Shown here: piece after piece, positions 6,919 through 14,609 of the stretch | How the letters are laid out: each line of letters starts with the position of its first letter | How positions within the stretch are numbered: the stretch's first letter is position 1 | Assembly: GCA_003022985.1 (NCBI GenBank) | Contig: PXTV01000228.1 | Span: forward strand, 1-23,895 | DNA from: Bacteroidetes bacterium SW_11_45_7 | GTDB lineage: Bacteria > Bacteroidota > Bacteroidia > Chitinophagales > SW-11-45-7 | Direction: 5' to 3' | DNA length: 23,895 nucleotides | Program-made: the position numbers and the translations under genes | Notes under the pieces: generated by a model | What the model was told of the DNA's origin: nothing | Databases searched by the model: none | Seen by the model: the letters and a program-made list of their open reading frames with translations, nothing else

Positions 6919-7758
6919 ATGTATTTAATCCATAATTTTACGAGATTTTTATTAGGTCCATTGACCTTGTTAGTCATATTTGCTGGATGTGATAACAAAA
7001 AGTCAAAATGGGTCTTTGACGAGCAAATTACTTTGCCTGAAGAAACCAGGCCTTTAGCCATCGCTGAATCCGATAATCATTTCTTGTGGGTTTCTGACCC
7101 TCAAAATTATCGTATCCTCAAAATTAATAGGAAAGGAAAGATAGTGGATTCTATTGCAAATCTAAAAAGACCGATGAATATTGATGTTCACCAGGAACAA
7201 CTATTCATACCAGAATATCATACCGACAGCATCCGGAGGTATGCAAACGGGGAAAAGCAGCCTTTTCAAATGAATACCAAACTTCAATCCCCAACAGGCC
7301 TGCACGTACATAAAGATACCATTGCTGTAGCTGACTTTTTCAATCACAGGATCGTATTACAGGTCAACGGAAAAATCCGGGCTATTGGGAAAAAAGGGCA
7401 CAAACAGGGACAACTTTACTACCCTATAGATGTAAAAATTCACAATGGTAAAATATATGTAGCGGACGCTTACAACCATAGAGTTCAAATATTTAAAAAT
7501 AATGGTAAGTTTCTCAGAGAAATAGGGACAAGGGACACTTTAAAGGTAGCCTCGGGAATTGATGTTACCCAAAAACTTATTGCTATAACTGACCAAGAGC
7601 ACGATAGGGTAATGCTGTACAATCATGAAGGGAAACTCCTCCAAAGCTTACAGTCAAACATCACCTATCCCACCGATGTATTATTGTTGAATGACTCTTT
7701 ATTTATTACCAACTTTACAAGTCACACGCTGACAGTTTTTGTAAAAAAGGAATCATGA
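6919..7758 (+). CDS. NHL-repeat beta-propeller lipoprotein
   Basis: 279 aa. Lipoprotein signal: hydrophobic residues 10-20, then lipobox FAGC with C24 as the acylated cysteine, followed by DNKKSK. The remainder contains NHL repeats, clearest in ADFFNHRIVLQVNGKIRAIG and ADAYNHRVQIFKNNGKFLRE, spaced about 45 residues apart; five to six blades are likely. NHL propellers are mostly binding or scaffold domains. It is the last clear gene of the metal operon, 36 bases after the HMA protein, so it is probably periplasm-facing and metal-regulated, but the sequence gives no specific activity. A 26-codon ORF starts inside its stop codon (ATGA). Confidence 0.75.
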   Translation: MYLIHNFTRFLLGPLTLLVIFAGCDNKKSKWVFDEQITLPEETRPLAIAESDNHFLWVSDPQNYRILKINRKGKIVDSIANLKRPMNIDVHQEQLFIPEYHTDSIRRYANGEKQPFQMNTKLQSPTGLHVHKDTIAVADFFNHRIVLQVNGKIRAIGKKGHKQGQLYYPIDVKIHNGKIYVADAYNHRVQIFKNNGKFLREIGTRDTLKVASGIDVTQKLIAITDQEHDRVMLYNHEGKLLQSLQSNITYPTDVLLLNDSLFITNFTSHTLTVFVKKES

Positions 7759-7835
7759 AAAGCGTAACAAAAGGCATACATCAGGTAAAGTTTGTTATGG
7801 GCTCACTTAAACAACAACTATGTGAAGCTACTTAG
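7755..7835 (+). CDS. Possible truncated ORF coupled to the NHL gene (26 aa)
   Basis: ATG 7755 overlaps the NHL stop (ATGA), the classic arrangement for a coupled downstream gene. The frame reads MKSVTKGIHQVKFVMGSLKQ and six more residues to TAG at 7833-7835. It may be the surviving 5' end of a further operon gene whose remainder was lost, since the interleaved inverted repeats begin inside it. It is too short to assign. Confidence 0.25.
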   Translation: MKSVTKGIHQVKFVMGSLKQQLCEAT

Positions 7836-7971
7836 AATAGCTAGTGGGGGTATTTACTTTTGGTACGGATTTGTTATATTGCCCTTGAACAAGCCCGGCT
7901 CTGATTAAGCTTCTACTACGATCTGTGCGCTAACTTCCACATAGTTTCCCCACCAGCTATGTAAAGTAATC
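7816..7971. repeat. Interleaved inverted repeats (A-B-A'-B')
   Basis: Element A (aactatgtgaag, about 7816-7827) pairs with A' (cttccacatagtt, 7934-7946) with one bulge. Element B (tagctagtgggg, about 7838-7849) pairs with B' (ccccaccagcta, 7948-7959) with one mismatch, and weaker matching continues outward. The order A-B-A'-B' is not a simple stem-loop; as RNA it would be pseudoknot-like. The ~85 bases between B and A' hold no ORF. It may be a structured RNA, a rearranged mobile-element end, or chance. Confidence 0.4.
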
Positions 7972-7991
7972 CTTGTTATTTGTGTAAGAAA

Positions 7992-8153
7992 ATGGCTGAA
8001 CCTTCTCTTCAAGATTGCTTGAATATAGTATTTGATTTAGTAAAGCTCAGTAAACATATTATCTATTCCATTGTTCGTGAAATGAGGTTGTTGTACCTTT
8101 TTAGGTATATGCTCAGGTTTCTTTTCTGCTTTGTTCGTAATCCTGATCTTTAG
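7992..8153 (+). CDS. Possible small protein (53 aa) followed by a terminator
   Basis: ATG 7992 begins MAEPSLQDCLNIVFDLVKLS and continues through a basic-hydrophobic segment (YLFRYMLRFLFCFV) to TAG at 8151-8153. A strong rho-independent terminator starts 13 bases later on the same strand, which is the main support that a transcript ends here. I know no homologue. The alternative is that the terminator belongs to a non-coding RNA or an older gene. Confidence 0.28.
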   Translation: MAEPSLQDCLNIVFDLVKLSKHIIYSIVREMRLLYLFRYMLRFLFCFVRNPDL

Positions 8154-8165
8154 ACAGCCTCTTTT

Positions 8166-8196
8166 AGCCGGGGCGAATACATGTCCCGGCTTTTTT
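8166..8196 (+). terminator. Rho-independent terminator
   Basis: AGCCGGG (8166-8172), a 12-base loop, CCCGGCT (8185-8191) and a run of six T (8191-8196). A perfect 7-bp GC-rich stem, oriented to stop plus-strand transcripts from the metal operon or the small ORF just upstream. Confidence 0.8.
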
Positions 8197-8313
8197 ATAT
8201 CCATTCTTTTTTTCTCTCCATGAGCTGAGCCATCATTTGTCAAAACCGTGACAAGTGCAGAAACTGCGGCAGCTTAGGTTTGTAATAACAAAAAAGAGGA
8301 AACTAAGAGCGAC

Positions 8314-8671
8314 ATGACAAACAAAGTAGGTATTGGATAGTAGCAGACACGGAAAACCACGACAACACGGGGCGAATTGCCAATGCTCTAGAATTGGCCA
8401 AGGAATGCAAAAAGGGTGGCGATCATGGTAAAATCATCTTTGATGGAGGTGGCACAACTTGGGCGCCCCAATTGGACGATGCAAATAACCCGCTCCATCT
8501 TCTTTAAAAGAATTTAAGGACAAGGTTGCAGGCGCATGCGACTTCTGCGCAGGTGCTTTTCATGTGAAGAATGAGATTAAGAAGACAGATGTCACCCTGC
8601 TTGCTGAATAGGATAACCATCCCGGCTTACGTCAACTCATCAACGAAGGCTACAGTATTGTTCCTTTTTAA
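8314..8671 (+). pseudogene. DsrE-like family protein, inactivated by two frameshifts and a stop
   Basis: Joining three frames gives a ~118-residue protein: MTNKVGI, then IVADTENHDNTGRIANALEL, KGGDHGKIIFDGGGTTWAPQ, a CDFCAGAF motif, and HPGLRQLINEGYSIVPF to TAA 8671. This pattern, with the C-x-x-C-A-G-A-F motif, matches small DsrE/DsrF-fold proteins. Lesions: one base missing at about 8335 (ATTGG-ATAGTA, expected ATT GTG ATA GTA), a second -1 shift at 8496-8508, and an in-frame TAG at 8609-8611 where a tyrosine codon is expected. A perfect -7-like TAGGTTTG lies at 8275-8282, 31 bases before the ATG, so it was once probably an independent gene. Three separate lesions argue for real decay rather than one sequencing error. 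Confidence 0.8.
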
Positions 8672-8763
8672 CAGTATGCTTTCTATTATCTTGCCTCCCT
8701 TGTTTTTAAAAGGGGCATTGATTTTCGGCCCGCAAAATAGAGATAAGATGTTAGTTTTGAGGC

Positions 8764-9654
8764 ATGCCTATTGATTTTTCCCATCTTTCCAGAAGCGCGA
8801 GCATTGCCATTAGCGTATTTGCTTATATTGCAGCAATTGGGTTGGCTGTTGTAGCTGGCTCTTTGACGCCAACTTCCTGGCACCCCCTTGCCACCATTGC
8901 TGTAGCAGATATCGTGGGGACAATTGTCATATTCCTTTTTAGCTTTTCTTTTAACAATAGTAGTTTCTACGATCCGTATTGGAGCGTAAAACCGGCCGTC
9001 ATAGCCTTGTATTATTTGTTGGCTTTCCCGGATAGCGGCACTCCTGTACGCAGATGGTTGGTGCTGATCCTGGCATTTTTATACGGCATTCGCCTCACTG
9101 CAAACTTTTACCGCGGCTGGCCCGGACTCGTTAAGCAAGATTGGCGCTATACGATGCTGCAAAGCCAATATCCCAAGACGTATTGGCTTATTAGTTTCTC
9201 AGGTATTCATTTCTTTCCCACCTTGATGGTTTATTTAGCATGTTTACCCATGTATCCAGCTATGGTAAAAAGCGCCTCTTCGCTAAGCTTCCTCGATATA
9301 GCGGGAAGTATTGTCACGTTTCTGGCTGTATTAATTGCTTTCATAGCTGATGAACAGATGGGCAAATTCAGGCAAAATCCAGAAAACAGCGGACGTATTA
9401 TGACAAGTGGATTGTGGCGCCATTCGCGCCATCCCAATTATCTTGGCGAAATTCTCACCTGGTGGGGACTATGGTTTTTTGCTATTGCCTGTGGCCTCGA
9501 ATGGTGGTGGACGGGTATTGGTGCTCTAAGTATTATGCTTATGTTCATTTTCATAAGCATTCCTATGATGGACGAACACCTCAAAGAGCGGAAAGCCGGA
9601 TTCGGTGAGCACATGCAGAAAACGCGTGCAATAATCCCTTTGCCGGTTAAGTAA
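8764..9654 (+). CDS. DUF1295 / steroid 5-alpha-reductase-like membrane protein
   Basis: 296 aa with about eight hydrophobic segments, an integral inner-membrane protein. The signature GLWRHSRHPNYLGE (residues about 219-232) is the cofactor-binding motif of the DUF1295 and isoprenylcysteine-methyltransferase/steroid-reductase-like superfamily; preceding DEQMGKFRQNPEN and the tail MMDEHLKERK are also typical. The substrate is unknown for most bacterial members. ATG 8764 is the first in frame after a stop; a TAGTTTTG only four bases before it resembles a -7 box but is too close to serve this start. It lies 92 bases after the DsrE-like pseudogene and 287 bases before the kinase gene; there is no obvious operon partner. 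Confidence 0.8.
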   Translation: MPIDFSHLSRSASIAISVFAYIAAIGLAVVAGSLTPTSWHPLATIAVADIVGTIVIFLFSFSFNNSSFYDPYWSVKPAVIALYYLLAFPDSGTPVRRWLVLILAFLYGIRLTANFYRGWPGLVKQDWRYTMLQSQYPKTYWLISFSGIHFFPTLMVYLACLPMYPAMVKSASSLSFLDIAGSIVTFLAVLIAFIADEQMGKFRQNPENSGRIMTSGLWRHSRHPNYLGEILTWWGLWFFAIACGLEWWWTGIGALSIMLMFIFISIPMMDEHLKERKAGFGEHMQKTRAIIPLPVK

Positions 9655-9873
9655 CCATCCCGGTTAGAATAGAAACTTCATAAGAATTTTTCCGTTTGCA
9701 TAGGTGTGAGGCTATTTTGATAACGTATGGCTTACAAAATTCTATTGCTAAGGCAATAGGCATGAGGTGATGTTAGTTGAGTAACTACAAAAGAAATCTT
9801 TCGTAAACCAAAATGCATACTGAAATCACCAACCTTTAAAACGAATGGAATCAAAACAATCAATTTTGAGACG

Positions 9874-9893
9874 TTATGTTTGGCTAAACATAA
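9874..9893. promoter_or_regulatory. Short inverted repeat upstream of the histidine kinase gene
   Basis: TTATGTTT, a 4-base centre ggct, then AAACATAA: perfect 8-bp arms, 48 bases before the GTG start at 9942. The form suits a dimeric regulator's operator. AT-rich DNA makes chance symmetry possible, and no second copy was seen. Confidence 0.25.
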
Positions 9894-9941
9894 TGTTAAC
9901 AAAAAAACTTTCATTTTATTCTAATATAGCATCAACAAACT

Positions 9942-11241
9942 GTGAATCTTACGAACTCATCAAAACTGACATCGCTGCAAGGCTTAATCCAGCTATTAAT
10001 TGACTATCTGCAAGAAATAGCCAACCTCGGTACGGACACAAACTATTCGGAAGAATTAAATAAAAAAATACGTCTTACCAACCAGGTTTGTGTTACGATT
10101 ATTTTTATATGTTTTCCCTTTGTCTTAATCTACAACAAATTAGGTCTCATCATTATTTCAAGTGCCTGGCTATTGGTTATTTTACTTTTTGTAGGCCTTC
10201 TTGTTATTAATTATTTCGGGTTTTATAATCTCTCACGCTATGGCCTGGTTGCTTTTGGTAATCTCAGTATTATTTGCTTTTCCATTTTCCTTGGAGAACC
10301 AGCCGGCAAGCACCATTTTTTATACGCAGGTATTGCCGGTGCTTTTATTATCTTTTCAAAAAATGAGATCTGGGCAAAAATTTACGCTATAGGATTACCA
10401 ACTATGTCTTTATTATTAATTGAGACAACATTTACTGAACCATTACTGGTTAACTCCTTATCAATTGACACAATTCAAACACTTAATGTTCTGAATATCA
10501 TATTCGCAATTGTTTTTATTACGTTGAATCAATATTATCTCTATCGTGAAAATGCCATCAGCACTGAACGCATGCAAAAGGCAAATCAACAATACGAACA
10601 ATTAACCAAGGAACTGGAAACCCGTGTTGAGGAACGAACTGCTGAACTCCGGGAAGCCTGCCGATCAAATATCCCAGGAAGCCCATCAAATCCTTGATGA
10701 AATTGATCATTCCTCCAGTCAAATGATGAACTTAATCGAAGGGTTGCTCACTTTCTCCCGCACAGGACAGAAACAGGTTGAGAAAGAAGAAGTGAATATG
10801 AAAGAATTCATTCAAATGGTATATGCATCAATAAAACCCGCTAACCAAGATCAAGCCAACAACATCAATCTTGTCATTGAGACTCTGCCCCATGCCTGTA
10901 TTGATAAGAAAATGTTTAACCACGTCATCCAAAATTTATTGAGTAATGCTATAAAATACGCTGCAGATCGAAATCCAATCAACATTCGATGGCAAAGTTG
11001 GCAAGGTGATGGCGAGGTGATTTTTGCCATCCACGATAATGGCATTGGCTTTGAACCGAGCAAGAAGGAGGAAATTTTTAAAGCATTCCAACGCCTTCAC
11101 GCAAGAACAAAGTTTGAAGGAAGCGGGATTGGCCTGGCCATAACGGAGCGTATCTTACGGAAACATGATGGCAAAATCTGGGCTGAAAGCACACCCGGGG
11201 AAGGTTCCTCCTTTTATTTCTCGCTACCATCAAATGGCTGA
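9942..11241 (+). pseudogene. Membrane sensor histidine kinase with H-box deleted and frame shifted
   Basis: The first part (GTG 9942, the only useful start after TAG at 9927) has six membrane segments within residues about 50-210, then a coiled linker ending KELETRVEERTAELREA. That linker normally leads into the HisKA H-box (S-x-S-V-S-H-D-L-R). Here the frame runs into CRSNIPGSPSNP and stops at 10697. The second part, in another frame, starts at once with PADQISQEAHQILDEIDHSS, the latter half of a HisKA domain, followed by LIEGLLTFSR, N-box NLLSNAIKY, G1 DNGIGFEP and G2 GSGIGLAI to TGA 11241. About 40-50 residues including the phosphorylated histidine are missing together with a frame change. 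No response regulator lies beside it. As it stands it cannot make an active kinase. Confidence 0.85.
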
Positions 11242-11371
11242 TTGGTTCATGTAGCAAACTTAAAATTGATGAATGCCAAAAAAAGAGAAAGCCGGGGAAC
11301 TGTGATAGGTAACTTTTCTTTTGATAGAAGGATGAAAATAAATATACACCACTGCCGGCTAATTGCTCTTT

Positions 11372-12967
11372 CTACTTCTTTATAATCAGAAATGACTTTT
11401 GAAAAGGGTCGAGCTGTTCTTGGAGAATTGTAAAAAATGCATCACCGTGGATGATGTATTGCGAAAGAAAATTCTCGACCCGTTCCTGGAGCTCACCCTG
11501 AGGAAATAACTTTTGTTTTAAGTGACGGAGTTGGTTCACAGCTTCATCGTGCTTGTTCTTCTCGGCCTTAAGAAGCTTGCCTTCCAACTTGTCAAGGGCC
11601 TTGAGCTGTTTTTGCTGCTCCCCCAGCACCGTTTTCTTCAGTGTGACATCAATCCCCTCTGCACGGCTAAGGATGCTATTGTAAAGCTCTTCGAGCTCCT
11701 TTTTTTCCTCTGAGAGCGAAATCTCATCCCGGGCATGCTTCTCGATGTAGCTGTTGATGAGCTGGTCCTCGTCTCTGAACAGGTCCTCCTCCTTAAGCCA
11801 GAACTTGTTGAGTTTTTTCCGGCTGCCTTTGTCAAGCCATAACACCGAATTGCGGAGAATAAGCATGGGATAATTGACACCGTAATGCTCAAAGACAGGG
11901 CGTTGCTCCATCCAGTACGACAACTCCCCACCTCCCCCAACATATGCAAGATTGGGAAGCAAAGTGTCCTGATACAGCGGTCTTAGCATGACATTAGGAC
12001 TGAAGCGCTCCGGGTGAGCTGCTATTTCCTCCTTGAGTTGATGCTGGCTAAAGGTGCAGGTTTTATCAGCAGTCTGAATAGTGCCATCATCATTCATCAC
12101 AAGGCGCTCCCGGTTGTCTTCTGTAAGATAGAAGACGTTAATGTCCCGTGGATTGGCCTGTACTTTGTAATGATCCTCCATTTTGGCAAGGGTGGATTCG
12201 GTGACTTGCTGCACGCGCTGATTGAGGATCTCATCTTCCATGATATCCTTATACCGGTCTTTCAAACGTGCATCATCGCCTATGATGATGACCAATCCAA
12301 AGCGGCTAAACAACCGGTCAACAAGGTAGTGCGTTGCCTGATCGAACCGCTCAAACTTATTATAGGCCTCCTTGAATAGCTCAAGTATTTGATCTGCTCC
12401 GCCATCCCGATTCTTCAGAATGTCTTCAAGATCGCTAATGGAGTGATCAATCCCTTCAGTCGACATGCGCCCAACAGCGCCATTTCCATCTCGCTGCCAG
12501 TAAACGGGATTGCCGTACACATAAGTGTGGTTGATCTCCTCGAAATCATGATCCTCACTTCCCATCCAAAAAACAGGTACAAAATGAGAATCGGGATATT
12601 GCTCGCGCAACATGGCCGCTGTGTTAATAGCGCCCATGATCTTGTAGATGAAAAAAAGAGGGCCTGTAAAAAGAATGGGCTGATGGGCTGTGGTGATGGT
12701 GAAGGTGTTGGCCTGCCTGAGAAGCTCGATATTATCCTTTACAGCTTGCAAAGTTTCATGATGCTGGTACTGCTCATGGATCACTTTTGCAAGTAACGCC
12801 CTGTCCATCTTATAGGATTCGGCTTTGTCCCGGATAACCTGCTCGAACTGTTCAAATGCAAAAGGGTATTTGACAAATTGTGTAGCTGTTTCCTTGTTGT
12901 TGTTATAGTCTTCGATGAGCGAAGAACAACATCCGCTTTTGTCGAGATCGAGCTGAAAAGTATCCAT
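11372..12967 (-). CDS. bshC: Bacillithiol biosynthesis cysteine-adding enzyme BshC
   Basis: 531 aa, a normal length for BshC. This enzyme is linked to the last step of bacillithiol synthesis, adding cysteine to GlcN-malate; bacillithiol is the main low-molecular-weight thiol of Bacillota and many Bacteroidota. Recognised by TTAHQPILFTGPLFFIYK (residues 92-109), FWMGSEDHDFEEIN (133-146) with its clustered acidic and His residues, the GGGGELSYWM segment in the middle, and a C-terminal coiled coil (about 410-500). The start is ATG at 12967, reading MDTFQLDLDKSGCCSS. It lies 175 bases after rimO on the same strand and may share its transcript. Bacillithiol could help buffer Hg(II), but no regulatory link to the metal operon is visible. 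Confidence 0.92.
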   Translation of the reverse strand: MDTFQLDLDKSGCCSSLIEDYNNNKETATQFVKYPFAFEQFEQVIRDKAESYKMDRALLAKVIHEQYQHHETLQAVKDNIELLRQANTFTITTAHQPILFTGPLFFIYKIMGAINTAAMLREQYPDSHFVPVFWMGSEDHDFEEINHTYVYGNPVYWQRDGNGAVGRMSTEGIDHSISDLEDILKNRDGGADQILELFKEAYNKFERFDQATHYLVDRLFSRFGLVIIIGDDARLKDRYKDIMEDEILNQRVQQVTESTLAKMEDHYKVQANPRDINVFYLTEDNRERLVMNDDGTIQTADKTCTFSQHQLKEEIAAHPERFSPNVMLRPLYQDTLLPNLAYVGGGGELSYWMEQRPVFEHYGVNYPMLILRNSVLWLDKGSRKKLNKFWLKEEDLFRDEDQLINSYIEKHARDEISLSEEKKELEELYNSILSRAEGIDVTLKKTVLGEQQKQLKALDKLEGKLLKAEKNKHDEAVNQLRHLKQKLFPQGELQERVENFLSQYIIHGDAFFTILQEQLDPFQKSFLIIKK

Positions 12968-13142
12968 GTAAGTGGTTGAGCTTCTACTTAATTTGATCCG
13001 TTTGTGGGCGAACCATGATTTGAAATTTGAAATGTGGGATTTGAGATTGCATGATTGAGGTTCCCTAAATTTGGTTGATAAGTTGTGTCAAATGCCAAAC
13101 CTGCTGTAAATAACGTCAACACAGGATTTCTTCAGTAAAATA

Positions 13143-14387
13143 TCAAACTACTTCACCGTACAGATCGAACTCCTCTGCACCGGTAATCTGAACATTGGCA
13201 AAATCGCCAATCCGGACAAAATTCGCTGAGGCATCAACAAGCACTTCGTTATCCACTTCAGGGGAATCGTGCTCTGTGCGTCCCACGAAATAATCACCCT
13301 CTTTCCTGTCGAACAGCACCTTGTGGGTTTGCCCGACTTTAGCAGCATTTTTTTCAGCCGAGATCTGTTGCTGGAGCTCCATCAATTCAGCAGCCCTTTC
13401 TTGTTTGACTTCATCATCTACATCATCGGAAAGTTCATGGGCACGGGTTCCTTCTTCATGAGAATAGGTAAAAGCGCCCATCCGTTCAAACGCCATGTCC
13501 TGCACAAAATCGTAGAGCTGTTGAAAATCGTCATCTGTCTCACCCGGGAAACCCACCATCATGGTCGTTCGAATACCAATCATACGCAGCAGCATGGGAT
13601 TGCTGGCATGCTGCAATGGGATGTCCAGATAATTACAAATGTTGTTTCTTTCTTGCATGGGCTTGAGCACATCCATGGGGAATTTAGCAGGATAAGCGTA
13701 ATGAAGGCGAATCCACTCGATCCCTTCCACATCGGAAAGATGATAAAGAAGATCCGCTAATCTTCGTTTGCGGTAAATATCGAGGCCGTAGTAAGTAAGC
13801 TCCTGGGCAATAAGCATGATCTCTTTGACACCCTTTGCGGCAAGTGCTTTCGCTTCATTCACAATCTCTTCAACAGGGCGTGATTTATGCTTTCCACGCA
13901 TAAGAGGGATAGCGCAGAAAGAGCAGGTTCTGTTACACCCCTCGGAGATTTTCACGTAAGCAAAATGATGAGCAGTGGTAAGCTGGCGCTCACCTATGAG
14001 CTCGTGTTTATAGTCTGCACCAAGCGTATTTAAGAGAAAAGGAAGCTCCATTGTACCGAAGTAAGCATCCACTTCGGGGATTTCTTTTTGCAAGTCATCA
14101 CGATAGCGCTCGGAGAGGCAACCCGTCACATAAAGCTGTTCGATGGAGCCGCTTTTTTTTGCCTCAACATATTCGAGGATGGTGTTGATGGATTCTTCTT
14201 TGGCATTATCGATAAACCCACAGGTGTTTACGATGACGATGTTGGCGTCTTCAGCCCCGTTTTGATGAACAACATCGAAGTCGTTCCCTTTTAATTGCCC
14301 CATCATGACTTCGGAGTCAACAAGATTTTTGGAACAGCCGAGGGTGACGATGTTGATTTTATTCTGTGATGTGGGCTTGGTTTGCAA
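13143..14387 (-). CDS. rimO: Ribosomal protein S12 methylthiotransferase RimO, with a probable 22-residue internal deletion
   Basis: 414 aa. RimO uses two [4Fe-4S] clusters and SAM to methylthiolate an aspartate of ribosomal protein S12. N-terminal UPF0004 domain cysteines C18, C56 and C90; radical-SAM motif C151-x3-C155-x2-C158 in EGCNRTCSFC; C-terminal TRAM domain. After LDIPLQHASNPMLLRM (ending at M269) the protein jumps to IGIRTTMMVGFPGET. Family members have about 22 more residues here (R-R-G-x-T and a helix of the radical-SAM barrel, before L-R-T-T). Restoring them gives about 436 aa, the usual size. The junction is near base 13580 and keeps the frame. The deletion would remove a barrel element, so activity is doubtful. 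It follows ftsY, as is common in this phylum. Confidence 0.88.
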   Translation of the reverse strand: MQTKPTSQNKINIVTLGCSKNLVDSEVMMGQLKGNDFDVVHQNGAEDANIVIVNTCGFIDNAKEESINTILEYVEAKKSGSIEQLYVTGCLSERYRDDLQKEIPEVDAYFGTMELPFLLNTLGADYKHELIGERQLTTAHHFAYVKISEGCNRTCSFCAIPLMRGKHKSRPVEEIVNEAKALAAKGVKEIMLIAQELTYYGLDIYRKRRLADLLYHLSDVEGIEWIRLHYAYPAKFPMDVLKPMQERNNICNYLDIPLQHASNPMLLRMIGIRTTMMVGFPGETDDDFQQLYDFVQDMAFERMGAFTYSHEEGTRAHELSDDVDDEVKQERAAELMELQQQISAEKNAAKVGQTHKVLFDRKEGDYFVGRTEHDSPEVDNEVLVDASANFVRIGDFANVQITGAEEFDLYGEVV

Positions 14388-14413
14388 TGATGGGTTAAAT
14401 TTTGATGAAGTAA

Positions 14414-14531
14414 ATTTGAGATTTGAGGATTTGACGTGTAAAGTCCAGATGGTAGATGGTAGATTTTAGATGTTAGATATTAGATAATTAGCATATTTGA
14501 ACATTAAACTTTGAACATTTGACCATTAAAC
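14414..14531. repeat. Degenerate AT-rich short repeats between ftsY and rimO
   Basis: The 222-base gap holds three kinds of short repeats: ATTTGAG-like units (14414-14432), TAGAT units about every 6-8 bases (14448-14486), and two near-identical 14-mers TTTGAACATTAAAC (14496-14509) and TTTGACCATTAAAC (14518-14531). Similar ATTTGA-type words occur at 13019-13050 after bshC's start. No ORF or clear promoter is seen. Confidence 0.5.
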
Positions 14532-14609
14532 TTTACCTATGATCCGACCCTAATAAGCAACAACAATCACACCTATCCATCAATATTAAAGAAGGACAAT
14601 GGTTCCGGG

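Noticed and set aside
7816..7971. Integron attC site
   Set aside because: No matching RYYYAAC / GTTRRRY core pair in the correct positions.
8752..8759. TAGTTTTG as promoter -7 box for the DUF1295 gene
   Set aside because: It ends four bases before the ATG and has no TTTG about 20 bases upstream, so transcription would begin inside the gene.
11290..11360. AGCCGG ... CCGGCT pairing with a T-rich tract as a terminator for bshC
   Set aside because: Only six base pairs with a loop of about 59 bases; too weak to call.
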